Part shown: positions 1 through 8,516 of the stretch, one piece after another
Layout of the letters: every line of letters starts with the position of its first letter
Position numbering within the stretch: position 1 is the first letter of the stretch
Assembly: GCF_900100925.1 (NCBI RefSeq)
Contig: NZ_FNKO01000002.1
Coordinates: 2,542,001-2,606,000 of the forward strand
Length of the DNA: 64,000 nucleotides
Direction of reading: 5' to 3'
Origin: Actinopolyspora saharensis
Lineage (GTDB): Bacteria > Actinomycetota > Actinomycetes > Mycobacteriales > Pseudonocardiaceae
The notes under the pieces: generated by a model
What the model was told of the DNA's origin: nothing
Seen by the model: the letters and a program-made list of their open reading frames with translations, nothing else
Databases searched by the model: none
Translations under genes and position numbers: made by a program

Positions 1-37
1 GGGGTGAATTTTTCGCCAATTGATTCGGGCGTGGTTC

Positions 38-59
38 GGTGGTCCTGGTGCTGACCACC
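38..59. other. Hairpin in a gene-free stretch
   Basis: The first 231 bases hold no convincing gene. A perfect 7-bp inverted repeat (GGTGGTC at 38-44, GACCACC at 53-59) with an 8-nt loop lies there, and the 10-mer TTGATTCGGG occurs twice (20-29 and 66-75). It may be a terminator of a gene to the left or part of the leader of the MFS gene at 232; nothing decides between these. Confidence 0.3.
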
Positions 60-231
60 GCCGTGTTGATTCGGGATCGATTCGTGTGCTGCACATCATT
101 CCTGTTCCTGTTGCGTGGGGATGGGGGCTCCGCGAGGGTTGATCCTGCCGTGATCGTCCGGATGAAAACCGTTCGTCGGTCGCGGCTGCAGCGGGACGTG
201 TAAATCACTTGTCGAGGATCGGGAGTTTCAT

Positions 232-1464
232 GTGGCTCCTGGAAGAATGCCGTCCATGACCGTTTCCGGTTCGACCGCATCCGGTTCGTCCGTTTTGGCG
301 GACGAGCGCGGAATCCTGTGGCGCGGCGCGCTGGCTCTCGCGGCGGCCATGGGAGTGGGGCGCTTCGCGTACACCCCGATCCTGCCGCTCATGGAACGGC
401 AGGCGAGCCTGACCGCCGACGCGGGGGCCTGGATCGCCACGGCCAACTACGTTGGTTACCTCGTGGGCGCTCTGCTGCTCATCGTGTTCCCGGCGCTGGC
501 TCTTTCCGGGGGATTCCTCAGGTGTTGGCTCCTGGTGCTCGTCGCTTCCATCGCGGCGATGCCGCTGAGCACCGATCCTCCGGTTTGGATGGTGCTGCGG
601 TTCCTCGCCGGTGTGGCCAGCGCCGTCATCTTCGTCGTCTCGGCCCAGGCGGTACTGCGCACGTTGCGACGCAACCCGCACCTCTCCGGGTGGGCTTACG
701 GAGGTGTGGGGCTGGGAATCACGCTTTCCGGGGGAGCCGTGCTGTTGCTCGGGTCGACCTCCTCGTGGGGCGTCTCCTGGCTGGTGTGCGCGGTGCTGGC
801 CGCTCTGCTCGGTGCCCCGGTGTGGACGTTGCTGGACAGGGCCACGCCGCCTTCGAGCACGGCAGAAGCATCGGAGGACGTCGTCCCGGGCCGTGCCAGA
901 GCGTTCGGGCTGCTGCTGCTCGGCTACTTCCTCGAAGGGGTCGGATACATCATCGCGGCGACCTTCCTGGTGGCCGCGCTCGCCGACGCCGACCTGAGCT
1001 GGCTGGGCAACGGCGCGTGGGTGCTGGTCGGGCTGGCCGCCGTCCCCTCCTGCGTGCTGTGGTCACGACTCTCCCGGGGGGTCTCCACGCCGACGCTGCT
1101 CGTGGCCGCCCTGCTGCTGCAGACCGTCGCGGTCGCGTTGCCGGGGCTCACCGGAAACCCCGTGGCGGTGATCCTCGCGGCCGTCGTCTTCGGCGGCACC
1201 TTCATGGGGATCACGACCCTGGCACTGGCCTCCGGAGCCGCGCTGCGCGTGCCGCGAGCGGCGGCGGCCCTCACCTCGGCCTACGGTCTCGGGCAGATCG
1301 CGGGACCGCTGGCCGTGCAACCGACCCTGGCGGCCGGTTACCGGCCCGCGCTGCTCATCGGCGGTGCGGTGCTGCTCGGCGGCGCGCTGGTGGTGCTGGC
1401 GCTGCGATTGACGTCCTGGGAAACACGCCCCGGAACGACCCCGGGCAGCGTCCGGGACAGCTGA
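232..1464 (+). CDS. MFS transporter, YbfB/YjiJ-like
   Basis: Major facilitator superfamily membrane protein of 410 residues, close to the family's usual size. It has about twelve hydrophobic segments and an early MGVGRFAYTPILP motif typical of the YbfB/YjiJ subgroup. The substrate is unknown; proteins of this type are predicted exporters of small molecules. The GTG start at 232 has GGAG five bases upstream; an ATG at 256 with GGAAG ten bases upstream would give 402 residues and is equally reasonable. It is the first gene of a rightward run with a nitronate monooxygenase 36 bases downstream, so co-transcription is likely. Family assignment is firm, the role is not. Confidence 0.85.
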   Translation: MAPGRMPSMTVSGSTASGSSVLADERGILWRGALALAAAMGVGRFAYTPILPLMERQASLTADAGAWIATANYVGYLVGALLLIVFPALALSGGFLRCWLLVLVASIAAMPLSTDPPVWMVLRFLAGVASAVIFVVSAQAVLRTLRRNPHLSGWAYGGVGLGITLSGGAVLLLGSTSSWGVSWLVCAVLAALLGAPVWTLLDRATPPSSTAEASEDVVPGRARAFGLLLLGYFLEGVGYIIAATFLVAALADADLSWLGNGAWVLVGLAAVPSCVLWSRLSRGVSTPTLLVAALLLQTVAVALPGLTGNPVAVILAAVVFGGTFMGITTLALASGAALRVPRAAAALTSAYGLGQIAGPLAVQPTLAAGYRPALLIGGAVLLGGALVVLALRLTSWETRPGTTPGSVRDS

Positions 1465-1500
1465 AACGACGACCCCGACAGACGAACAGGAGTTCGCGCG

Positions 1501-2538
1501 GTGTTCACCCTTTCCGAACTGGAAGTCCCCGTCATCGCAGCCCCGATGGCGGGCGGCCCCTCCACTCCAGCCCTCGTGGCTGCCGTGGCCGGAGCAGGCG
1601 GCACCGGCTTTCTCGCCGCCGGTTACAAGACTCCGGAGGCCTTGGAGAAGCAGTTCGCCGAGGTTCGAGCGCAGCGGGTGACGAACTTCGGGGTGAACCT
1701 GTTCGTGCCGGGCAAGCCGCAGGACAAACCGGACGCGGTTGCCGCCTACCGGGCCGAGCTCGAAGGTGAGGCCGAACGCTACGGGGCGACGACGCCCGAG
1801 ACGGATCCGGCCGACCGCGACCGCTTCGAGGAGAAGGTGGACCTGCTGGAACGCGATCCGGTCGCGATGGTGTCCTTCACCTTCGGCCCTCCTCCGGAGG
1901 AGGTCGTCTCCAGGCTGCACGGGGTGAACACCCTCGTCGTGGCCAGCGTGACCACTCTCGAGGAGGCTCGGATCGCCGAGCGGCGCGGCGTGGACGTGTT
2001 GGCCGTGCAGGGCAGTGAGGCCGGTGGTCACCGCGCCACCTACGACGTGGAGGCCCCCGACGACGGGGTGAGCACGTTCGAGCTGCTGGAGCGGGTCCGT
2101 GCGCACATCGATCTCCCGCTGATCGCCGCGGGCGGTTGCCACGGCGGAGCGGACGTGGCGCGCGCCCTGCGCGCGGGGGCCACGGCGGTCCAGCTCGGGA
2201 CCGCCTTCCTGCGCTGTCCCGAGTCCGGTGCCGCACAGCCGCACAAGGACGCGCTGGCCGACCCGCGCTTCACCGAGACGGCGGTGACCCGCGCCTTCTC
2301 CGGCCGGAACGCCCGGGGGCTGCGCAACCGGTTCATCGACGAGCACGACGCCACCGCACCTGCCGCCTACCCGGGGGTCAACCAGCTCACCAAACCGCTG
2401 CGTGCCGGAGCGGCGGCGCAGGCCGATCAGGACGGACTGGCGCTGTGGGCGGGCACCGGTTACCGCTCCGCGAGTTCCGAACCTGCCGCGCACATCGTCA
2501 CCGGTCTGTGGGAGGAGGCGCGTCGGGAAATGCGGTGA
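1501..2538 (+). CDS. Nitronate monooxygenase (2-nitropropane dioxygenase family)
   Basis: FMN-dependent TIM-barrel enzyme of 345 residues. Family members oxidise alkyl nitronates (for example propionate 3-nitronate) to carbonyl products and nitrite. The N-terminal VIAAPMAGGPSTPALVAAV segment, the central VQGSEAGGH motif (the His is the usual catalytic base position) and IAAGGCHGGADV with GATAVQLGTAFL for the FMN phosphate are all visible. The GTG start has CAGGAG about nine bases upstream. It lies between an MFS transporter and a large flavoprotein, all on the same strand, suggesting detoxification of nitro compounds or a redox pathway. The natural substrate cannot be read from sequence. Confidence 0.9.
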   Translation: MFTLSELEVPVIAAPMAGGPSTPALVAAVAGAGGTGFLAAGYKTPEALEKQFAEVRAQRVTNFGVNLFVPGKPQDKPDAVAAYRAELEGEAERYGATTPETDPADRDRFEEKVDLLERDPVAMVSFTFGPPPEEVVSRLHGVNTLVVASVTTLEEARIAERRGVDVLAVQGSEAGGHRATYDVEAPDDGVSTFELLERVRAHIDLPLIAAGGCHGGADVARALRAGATAVQLGTAFLRCPESGAAQPHKDALADPRFTETAVTRAFSGRNARGLRNRFIDEHDATAPAAYPGVNQLTKPLRAGAAAQADQDGLALWAGTGYRSASSEPAAHIVTGLWEEARREMR

Positions 2539-2569
2539 TTCCCGTGCCGCTGCGGGAACTTCGTTCCCG
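2539..2569 (+). terminator. Overlapping hairpins after nitronate monooxygenase
   Basis: Directly after the stop codon, TTCCCG (2539-2544) pairs with CGGGAA (2553-2558). The same CGGGAAC (2553-2559) can instead pair with GTTCCCG (2563-2569) around a 3-nt loop. No long T tract follows, so this is a likely but unproven transcription terminator or processing site. The rest of 2570-2736 holds no gene I can support. Confidence 0.45.
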
Positions 2570-2736
2570 GACGCCGCCCTCCGAGCCCCGGTGCCGGGAA
2601 TCCGCGCCCCCGCGAAGTGTTCGTTCCCGGCGACCGACGAATTCGACGAGTCTCTGAACCGGGCACAGCCGTGCCGTGCCGGTGAAACCCGCTCAGACGA
2701 TCTGTCCGAGGAATCCTCGTCGCGAGAAGAGGAACC

Positions 2737-4683
2737 ATGATCAGAGAAATCGCCATCGTCGGCCTCGGGCCGCGCGGACTGTCCGTACTGGAAAGGATCG
2801 CCGAGAATTCCCGCCACCGGGACGACTTGCGGGTCGTCGTGCACGCTTTCGACTCTGAGTCGCCCGGGGCCGGCTCGGTTTGGCGGCCGAGCCAATCACG
2901 GCGACTCCTGATGAACACGGTCGCCTCGCAGATCACCCTGTTCACCGATCCGAGCGTTCGCTGCGACGGTCCGATCGTGCCGGGGCCCAGTCTGTACGAC
3001 TGGATCAGCCGGGGCGCGAGCGTCGAGATCGATGACGAGGAGCTGCGCGCCGAGGCGTCCGGGCTGGCCCCGGACGAGTACCCGAGCCGTGCCCTCTACG
3101 GCAGGTACCTGCACTGGGTGCTCGACCGTATCCGATCGGGACTGCCGAGCAACGTCCGATTGCGCACCTACACCGACCGCGTTCAGGCCACGGCGGTCGT
3201 GGAGTCCGGCAGGTACGTGGTCGTCCCGGCGCAACGCGGCAGGGCGGTCACCGTGGACAGGATCGTCCTCGCGCTGGGGCACCTGCCGGGTGGGCTGGGG
3301 GAGCGCGAGCGGAACTTGCAGGCGTTCGCGACCACCTACGGGCTGACCTACGTTCCGCCAGCCAACCCGGCCGACGTCCGGCTGGACCGGGTGGGGCCCG
3401 AGCAGACCGTGCTGATGAACGGCCTCGGGCTCAACTTCTTCGACTACCTGAGTCTGCTCACCAGCGGGCGCGGCGGGAGTTTCGAACGAACCGGGGAAGG
3501 GCTGGTCTACCACCCGTCCGGTGCGGAGCCCACCATCGTGGCCGGTTCCCGCCGAGGGGTGCCGTACCACGCGCGGGGCAAGAACCAGAAGGGCGTGGTC
3601 GGCAGGCACACCCCGCGGTTCCTCACCTCCGAGACGATCACGAAGCTGCGTTCGCGGGCGCGCGAGCTCGGAGGCCTGGACTTCGGAGCGGAGGTGTGGC
3701 CGCTGATCACCAACGAGGTCGCGTTCGTCCACTACCGCGCGCTGCTGCGCAAGAGGTTCCCGCACGCCGACCACGAGGTGTTCGCCTGCGGACTGGAGAC
3801 GGTGCTGCGGCACCGGCAGGACCGATTACGCCCGTTCCTGCGTGCGCACGGCATCGGGGCGGAGGACGAGTGGTCCTGGGAACGCATCTCGCGTCCGCTG
3901 GGGGAGCGGAGCTTCGACTCCCCCGATGACTTCACGTGCGCCCTGCTGGACCATCTCCGCGAGGACCTGGACAACGCGTACGACGGCAATGTGGACAACC
4001 CGCTCAAGGCGGCGCTGGACGCCATGCGGGACCTGCGCAACGAGGTGCGCCAGGTGGTCGACCACGGTCAAGTGCGGGCGCTTTCCCACCGCGATCGCTT
4101 GGCGCGGTTCTACACGCCGCTCAACGCGTTCGTCTCGATCGGTCCGCCGCCCCGCCGCGTCGAGGAACTGATCGCGTTGATCGAGTCGGGAACGGTGACC
4201 GTCGCCGGTCCCGGGTTCAGCGCCGCGGCCGACTCCCGCGGGTGCTTCAGCGGATCCGCTTCCGCGGTGCGCGGATCGGAGTACACCGGCGACGTGCTGA
4301 TCGACGCCAGGTTGCCCGATCCCGGTGTGGTCGGATCCGACGATCCGCTGGTCCGATATCTGCTGGACACCGGAACCGGAAGACGGCACGTCCTGAACAC
4401 GGGAGGTGTCGAGCACACCACCGGTGGGCTCGAGGTCACGGAGCGTCCCTACCGGTTGGTGGACTCCTCCGGAGAACCGAACCCCGGTCTGCACGCGTTC
4501 GGAGTGCCGACCGAAGGCGTGCACTGGGCCACCGCGGCCGGGGTCCGGCCGGGACTGGACTCGGTGATCCTCGGCGACGCGGACGCGATCGCCCGTTCCG
4601 TGCTGGGCATCGACGACACCGGGACGGATGCGCGGGAGCGCTCCCCGGCCGGTGCCCGCCCGCGGCCCGCGCCTGTGCACTGA
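2737..4683 (+). CDS. FAD/NAD(P)-binding protein (NAD_binding_9 type)
   Basis: A 648-residue protein opening with IAIVGLGPRGLSVLERI, a dinucleotide-binding motif with the GxGPxG variant of the FAD/NAD(P)-binding (PF13454-type) family. A second nucleotide-binding area lies near residues 225-240 (VLMNGLGLNFFDYL), and the C-terminal part has GLHAFGVPTEGVHW, a redox-fold closing segment. Related proteins are annotated only as FAD/NAD(P)-binding oxidoreductases; the substrate is unknown. The ATG at 2737 has an AGAGGAA site six bases upstream. It sits between nitronate monooxygenase and a carboxymuconolactone decarboxylase-like gene (30 bases downstream), so it probably supplies flavin redox chemistry to that cluster. 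Function is not assignable beyond this. Confidence 0.8.
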   Translation: MIREIAIVGLGPRGLSVLERIAENSRHRDDLRVVVHAFDSESPGAGSVWRPSQSRRLLMNTVASQITLFTDPSVRCDGPIVPGPSLYDWISRGASVEIDDEELRAEASGLAPDEYPSRALYGRYLHWVLDRIRSGLPSNVRLRTYTDRVQATAVVESGRYVVVPAQRGRAVTVDRIVLALGHLPGGLGERERNLQAFATTYGLTYVPPANPADVRLDRVGPEQTVLMNGLGLNFFDYLSLLTSGRGGSFERTGEGLVYHPSGAEPTIVAGSRRGVPYHARGKNQKGVVGRHTPRFLTSETITKLRSRARELGGLDFGAEVWPLITNEVAFVHYRALLRKRFPHADHEVFACGLETVLRHRQDRLRPFLRAHGIGAEDEWSWERISRPLGERSFDSPDDFTCALLDHLREDLDNAYDGNVDNPLKAALDAMRDLRNEVRQVVDHGQVRALSHRDRLARFYTPLNAFVSIGPPPRRVEELIALIESGTVTVAGPGFSAAADSRGCFSGSASAVRGSEYTGDVLIDARLPDPGVVGSDDPLVRYLLDTGTGRRHVLNTGGVEHTTGGLEVTERPYRLVDSSGEPNPGLHAFGVPTEGVHWATAAGVRPGLDSVILGDADAIARSVLGIDDTGTDARERSPAGARPRPAPVH

Positions 4684-4713
4684 AATCGGGACAGTGAGAA
4701 CGAGAGGGAGAAC

Positions 4714-5118
4714 ATGTCCGAGGACCGTTTCGCCACGGGAGATCGGATCCGCCGAGAAGTACTGGGCGATCAGTACGTCAACACCATGCTCCGCGGCTGG
4801 GAGCCCGCCCGGCCCCTGCTCGAAATGATCACCGAGTTCTCCTGGGGAACCGTTTGGTCCAGGGAAGGGGTGGATCGCAGGACCAGGAGCCTGCTCAACG
4901 TCGCCATGCTGGCCGCGCTCAACCGGCCCGCCGAACTGCGTCTGCACATCGGTGGTGCGTTGCGCAACGGTTGCACCGTCGAGGAGCTGGCCGAGGTGGC
5001 CCTGCAGAGCGCCGTCTACGCGGGAGTTCCGGTGGGTATCGACACCATGAGGCTGATCAGGGAGGAAGCCGACGCGTTCGAGGGGGACTCCGAAGGGGGG
5101 AACGGACGCGGCGGATGA
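4714..5118 (+). CDS. Carboxymuconolactone decarboxylase family protein
   Basis: Small helical protein of 134 residues matching the CMD family in length and pattern: YVNTMLRGWEP near the start, then TRSLLNVAMLAALNRPAELRLHIGGALRNGCTVEELAEV. In PcaC this fold decarboxylates 4-carboxymuconolactone in the protocatechuate branch of the beta-ketoadipate pathway. Here the RSLLN..LNR..ELRLHIGGALRNG pattern resembles PcaC more than the CxxC peroxidase branch (AhpD), and no CxxC is present. No other protocatechuate genes are seen nearby, so a PcaC reaction is only possible, not shown. AGAGGGAG precedes the ATG by about five bases. Confidence 0.85.
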   Translation: MSEDRFATGDRIRREVLGDQYVNTMLRGWEPARPLLEMITEFSWGTVWSREGVDRRTRSLLNVAMLAALNRPAELRLHIGGALRNGCTVEELAEVALQSAVYAGVPVGIDTMRLIREEADAFEGDSEGGNGRGG

Positions 5119-5138
5119 ACCGGCCCCCACGGGAGCGG

Positions 5139-5175
5139 GCGGTGGCACCGTGTTCGGCCGGTGCGGTGCCACCGC
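5139..5175 (+). terminator. Strong hairpin after the CMD gene
   Basis: A perfect 12-bp inverted repeat, GCGGTGGCACCG (5139-5150) and its complement (5164-5175), with a 13-nt loop begins 20 bases after the CMD stop codon. There is no T tract, as is common for actinomycete terminators. It may separate the upstream cluster from the FMN-binding gene at 5296. Confidence 0.6.
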
Positions 5176-5295
5176 GATCCGTGTGCGTCGATGACCGGTG
5201 GCGACCTCGCGAAACGCGGATGCCTCGAAGCGAAGCCGTCCCCGCGTGTCACCGACGGCGCGAGCACTCGTTCGAACGGGACGGGAGGGAATTCG

Positions 5296-5955
5296 ATGAG
5301 CCGATTCGCACGCCTGGCGTTCACCGACACTGTGCGCCGGGTTCAACAGCAAGAGGGAACGCGGCCCCGGAATCACGGAGATCTCGGTGCGGCGGTGGGG
5401 CTCGACCCCGATCCGCTGGGAGAGCGCGAGAGTGAGTTCATCGGGGAGCGGGACGGGTTCTACCTCGCCACTGTCGGGGAAACCGGCTGGCCGTACGTGC
5501 AGTTCCGCGGTGGTCCGGAAGGATTCGTCCACGTCCTCGACGAGCACACGCTCGGATACGCCGACGTTCGCGGCAACAGGGAGTACATCACCAACGGCAA
5601 CCTGCGCACGGACGGCAGGGCGGCGTTGTTCTTCATGGACTACTCCAGGCGTAGCAGGCTCAAACTTTTCGGTCGCACGGAAACGCGCTGGCCGGAGGAC
5701 GATCCGGAACTGACCGACTCGGTTTGCCGGGTGCGTACGGAAGGAAGGGTCGAGCGGGTCGTGCTCATCCGGGGCGAGGGGTTCGACTGGAACTGCCCCA
5801 AGCACATACCGCGCCGCTACACCGAACGTGAGCTCGCCCCGACCCGTGAGCGACTGTCCCGTCTGGAGTCCGAGAACTCGGAGCTTCGTTCCCGGCTCCG
5901 GGCTCTCGGCGCGGATCCGGACGAGCTCCGCGGAGACGAGCGGTCCGGCGGCTGA
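5296..5955 (+). CDS. Pyridoxamine 5'-phosphate oxidase-like FMN-binding protein
   Basis: A 219-residue protein of the split-barrel flavin-binding superfamily. The core FYLATVGETGWPYVQFRGG and the following GYADVRGNREYITNGNL and RAALFFMDY segments match PPOX-type proteins that bind FMN and often act on small molecules rather than making PLP. The last 40 residues (RERLSRLESENSELRSRLRAL) form a probable short coiled coil. I chose the ATG at 5296 because GGAGGG lies six bases upstream; an earlier in-frame ATG at 5161 would overlap the terminator-like hairpin. It follows the CMD gene and may belong to the same redox cluster, but has its own leader. Confidence 0.8.
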   Translation: MSRFARLAFTDTVRRVQQQEGTRPRNHGDLGAAVGLDPDPLGERESEFIGERDGFYLATVGETGWPYVQFRGGPEGFVHVLDEHTLGYADVRGNREYITNGNLRTDGRAALFFMDYSRRSRLKLFGRTETRWPEDDPELTDSVCRVRTEGRVERVVLIRGEGFDWNCPKHIPRRYTERELAPTRERLSRLESENSELRSRLRALGADPDELRGDERSGG

Positions 5956-6162
5956 GCTTTCCTCGGGAGCGGTGCGGGGAGCAGGCGAACACGCCGATGA
6001 GCGGTACGGGAAGTGAACCCGTTCCGCCGACCGGCGTTGCCGTCGCGGCCCGGGGTTCGGGTGGTACCCAGCTGTTCCGCGTCCGCCTCGAACTGACTGC
6101 TACGAGGAGGCCACGGCGCCCGTGCCCGGGCGGTCACGGGGCGGTCCGCCGGGGCGGAAACG

Positions 6163-6804
6163 TCAGCCCGTCGGTTTCCGCGCCGACAGCAGCAGGTGCC
6201 GCTCGGTGTCGGCGCTTCCGCGCCCAGTGGGGACGAACGGTTCCGAGCGGGTGCTCAGCACTTCCAAACCGGCCTGTTCCAGCAGCTCCGGCCACTGCTC
6301 GGCGGCGAAACTCGTGACCCGGAGTGGGTAGCCGAGGAAGGGCACCACGAGCTGTTCGATGTCGCCAGGAACCGTCAGCAGCGCGAGCGTTCCTCCTGGG
6401 GCGAGCCACTGCCGCACTCGTTCCAACATCGCGCGGGTCTCCGCACGCGAGAGCGTGAGGAAGGCGAAAAACGCCCCCACCGCGTGAAACGACTCCGGTG
6501 GGAAGTCCCGGTCGCGGATGTCGGCGAGCTCGAACCGAGCTCCCGGCACCCGCTTCCGGGCCAGTTCGACCATGGTGGTGGACACGTCCAGGCCCGTCAC
6601 CGCGCACCCGCCCTCGACCAACCGCTCCGCGACCGGACGGCCGGTTCCGCTGCCCAGGTCCAGTACCTCGTCACCGGGACGCAACCGCGCCAGCAGGTCG
6701 TGCAGCCCCTCCCACACCAGCGGTGCCCCGTGGAACGCGGCCTCATAGTCGGCGCCGAGCTCGTCGAACACCTCGGCCGGGTCCAGCACGCCGTCCGCAT
6801 CCAT
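6163..6804 (-). CDS. Class I SAM-dependent methyltransferase
   Basis: A 213-residue methyltransferase with a clear SAM-binding motif I (VLDLGSGTGRPVAERL), motif II acid (GLDVS) and a FELADIRD segment, followed by FHAVGAFFAFLTLSR and the typical WLAPGGTLALLTVPG post-II region. The methyl acceptor cannot be inferred. The ATG at 6804 (GGAG five bases upstream) is preferred over an ATG 34 codons earlier whose extra residues look non-coding. It is monocistronic, facing the FMN-binding gene at its 3' end and lying downstream of the MFS transporter gene on the same strand. Confidence 0.8.
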   Translation of the reverse strand: MDADGVLDPAEVFDELGADYEAAFHGAPLVWEGLHDLLARLRPGDEVLDLGSGTGRPVAERLVEGGCAVTGLDVSTTMVELARKRVPGARFELADIRDRDFPPESFHAVGAFFAFLTLSRAETRAMLERVRQWLAPGGTLALLTVPGDIEQLVVPFLGYPLRVTSFAAEQWPELLEQAGLEVLSTRSEPFVPTGRGSADTERHLLLSARKPTG

Positions 6805-6976
6805 CTCGGCTCCAAGGGGTGGGAGGGTCGTCGGCTCGGTGGTCGCCGGGTGGTCGGGAGCGGCTCCGCCGCTTTGCCCGACGACCGGCCCCAGCCGCGC
6901 GAGCACTCGCCCAACCGGCCCGAGCGCTCAGGAGAAGGTTGCCACTCCCGCCGCTACGGCGAAACCTCCCGACTCC

Positions 6977-8272
6977 TCATCCGGCCGAGTTGACCACGGA
7001 CTCGTTCGAACCGGCGTGCTCCGGGGAAACCGCGGCCGATTCCTCGGTGTGCTTCCCGGGGCGGGCGGCGATGCCCATCGCCACGGCCGCCAGCGCGCCG
7101 ATGACCGCGAAGACGTAGAAGCCCCACGGGTAGGCGATGCCCGCGGTCAGCAGCGCGCCTCCGATCAACGGCCCGCTGATCGCGCCGATCCGCCCGACAC
7201 CGGTGGTCCAGCCCAGACCGGTGGCCCTGCTGTCCACCGGGTAGCTGCGCCCGACGAAGGCGTACACCAGCACCTGGGCGCTGAACACGAAGAACCCGGC
7301 CAGCAGCACCGCGAGGTAGAGCCCGAGGAAGGGCAGCCTGATGCTGAGCAGCGCCAGCATCACGGCTGCGGCCGCGAACCACAGCACGGTGGAGAACTTG
7401 ACCCCGGCCCGGTCCGAGACGATCCCGGACACGATCAGCCCGAGCACTGCGCCCACGTTCAGGGTCAGCAGCAGGCTGAGCGAGGTGTCCAGCGGGTAGT
7501 TCGCGCTGCGCATGATCTCGGGCAGCCAGGTGTTGAGGCCGTAGACGAGGATGAGTCCGAGGAACGAGGTCACCCAGAAGGCCAGGGTCGAGCGCGCCAT
7601 GCCGCCGCGGAAGAGCATGGAGATGCTCTCGCGTGCCGAGGCCCCGTTCGACTGCCCCCGCTTGCGCTCGGCCCTGTCGCGGAACACCTCGGACTCCGGC
7701 AAGTAGCGCAGCATCAGCGGCACCAGCACCAGCGCGGGCAGCGCCCCGGCGACGAACATGGCCTGCCAGCCGAAGCTCGAGATCAACAGGATGCCGAGCA
7801 GCGCGGTGAGCACGGCACCGACGTGGTAGCCGGTCATGATCGTGGTGGTCGCGGTGCCGCTCTTGCTGCCGCGGGCGTACTCCGTGGTCAACGTGATCGC
7901 GGTCGGCAGGCACCCGCCGAGCCCCAGCCCCGCGAGGAAGCGCAGCAGCCCGAACACGAAGACCGAGGGGGCCACCGCGCACAGCAGGGTGAACAGGGAG
8001 AACGTGGTAACGGCCACCAGCAGCACCTTGCGGCGGCCTATGAGGTCGGTGACGGTTCCGATCGTCAGTGCGCCGACCATCATGCCGACCAGCCCCACCG
8101 TGGAGACCGCCGAGGCGCTCGCCGGGTCCAGCCCCCACACCTCGTTCTCGAGCATGACCGGCAGCACCGTTCCGAGCACCACGAGATCGAAGCCGTCGAG
8201 GAGCACCGCCGCCCAGCACAGCGGCAGCACCCACCCGACTCCCGCGCGGCTCGTCGTTTCAACACCCGGCAC
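6977..8272 (-). CDS. MFS transporter, aromatic acid:H+ symporter type
   Basis: A 431-residue, roughly 12-helix transporter of the aromatic acid:proton symporter (AAHS) kind, as in PcaK and BenK. Diagnostic stretches are LLDGFDLVVLGTVLPV in helix 1 with the acidic DGFD motif, GRRKVLL in loop 2-3 and RFLAGLGLGGCLPTAITL in helix 4. Likely substrates are benzoate-like or hydroxybenzoate-like acids (family knowledge, not shown here). The GTG start has GAGGAG about six bases upstream. It is divergent from a LysR-type regulator gene, the usual arrangement for inducible aromatic uptake, and probably controlled by it. Confidence 0.88.
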   Translation of the reverse strand: MPGVETTSRAGVGWVLPLCWAAVLLDGFDLVVLGTVLPVMLENEVWGLDPASASAVSTVGLVGMMVGALTIGTVTDLIGRRKVLLVAVTTFSLFTLLCAVAPSVFVFGLLRFLAGLGLGGCLPTAITLTTEYARGSKSGTATTTIMTGYHVGAVLTALLGILLISSFGWQAMFVAGALPALVLVPLMLRYLPESEVFRDRAERKRGQSNGASARESISMLFRGGMARSTLAFWVTSFLGLILVYGLNTWLPEIMRSANYPLDTSLSLLLTLNVGAVLGLIVSGIVSDRAGVKFSTVLWFAAAAVMLALLSIRLPFLGLYLAVLLAGFFVFSAQVLVYAFVGRSYPVDSRATGLGWTTGVGRIGAISGPLIGGALLTAGIAYPWGFYVFAVIGALAAVAMGIAARPGKHTEESAAVSPEHAGSNESVVNSAG

Positions 8273-8428
8273 AGCACTCTCCTCGCTGAAATTGGACGTG
8301 GTTCGCAGGCAAGAACGGTCGCGCGGCGATCACCGAAGGCGGAATCGGGCGAGCAGCGTACGCGGCCGATCACACCGCGTGCTTCCGGCGTTTTTCGAGG
8401 TCGCGACCGTCGGCCAGTAAGACTGACT

Positions 8429-8456
8429 TTGACAAAGGTCATATGTCCAATACCAT
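8429..8456 (+). promoter_or_regulatory. Probable sigma-A promoter of the LysR gene
   Basis: A perfect -35 TTGACA (8429-8434) and a -10-like TACCAT (8451-8456) are separated by 16 bases in the 244-base divergent gap between the MFS gene and the LysR gene. Transcription would start near 8463, leaving a leader of about 55 bases before the GTG at 8517. The CATATG palindrome between the boxes is a possible regulator contact; that part is inference. Confidence 0.6.
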
Positions 8457-8516
8457 CTCGTGGCGGTAGTCATACCTGTGAAATATGGGCCATTCGTGTG
8501 CAGCGAGGAGGTGGGA

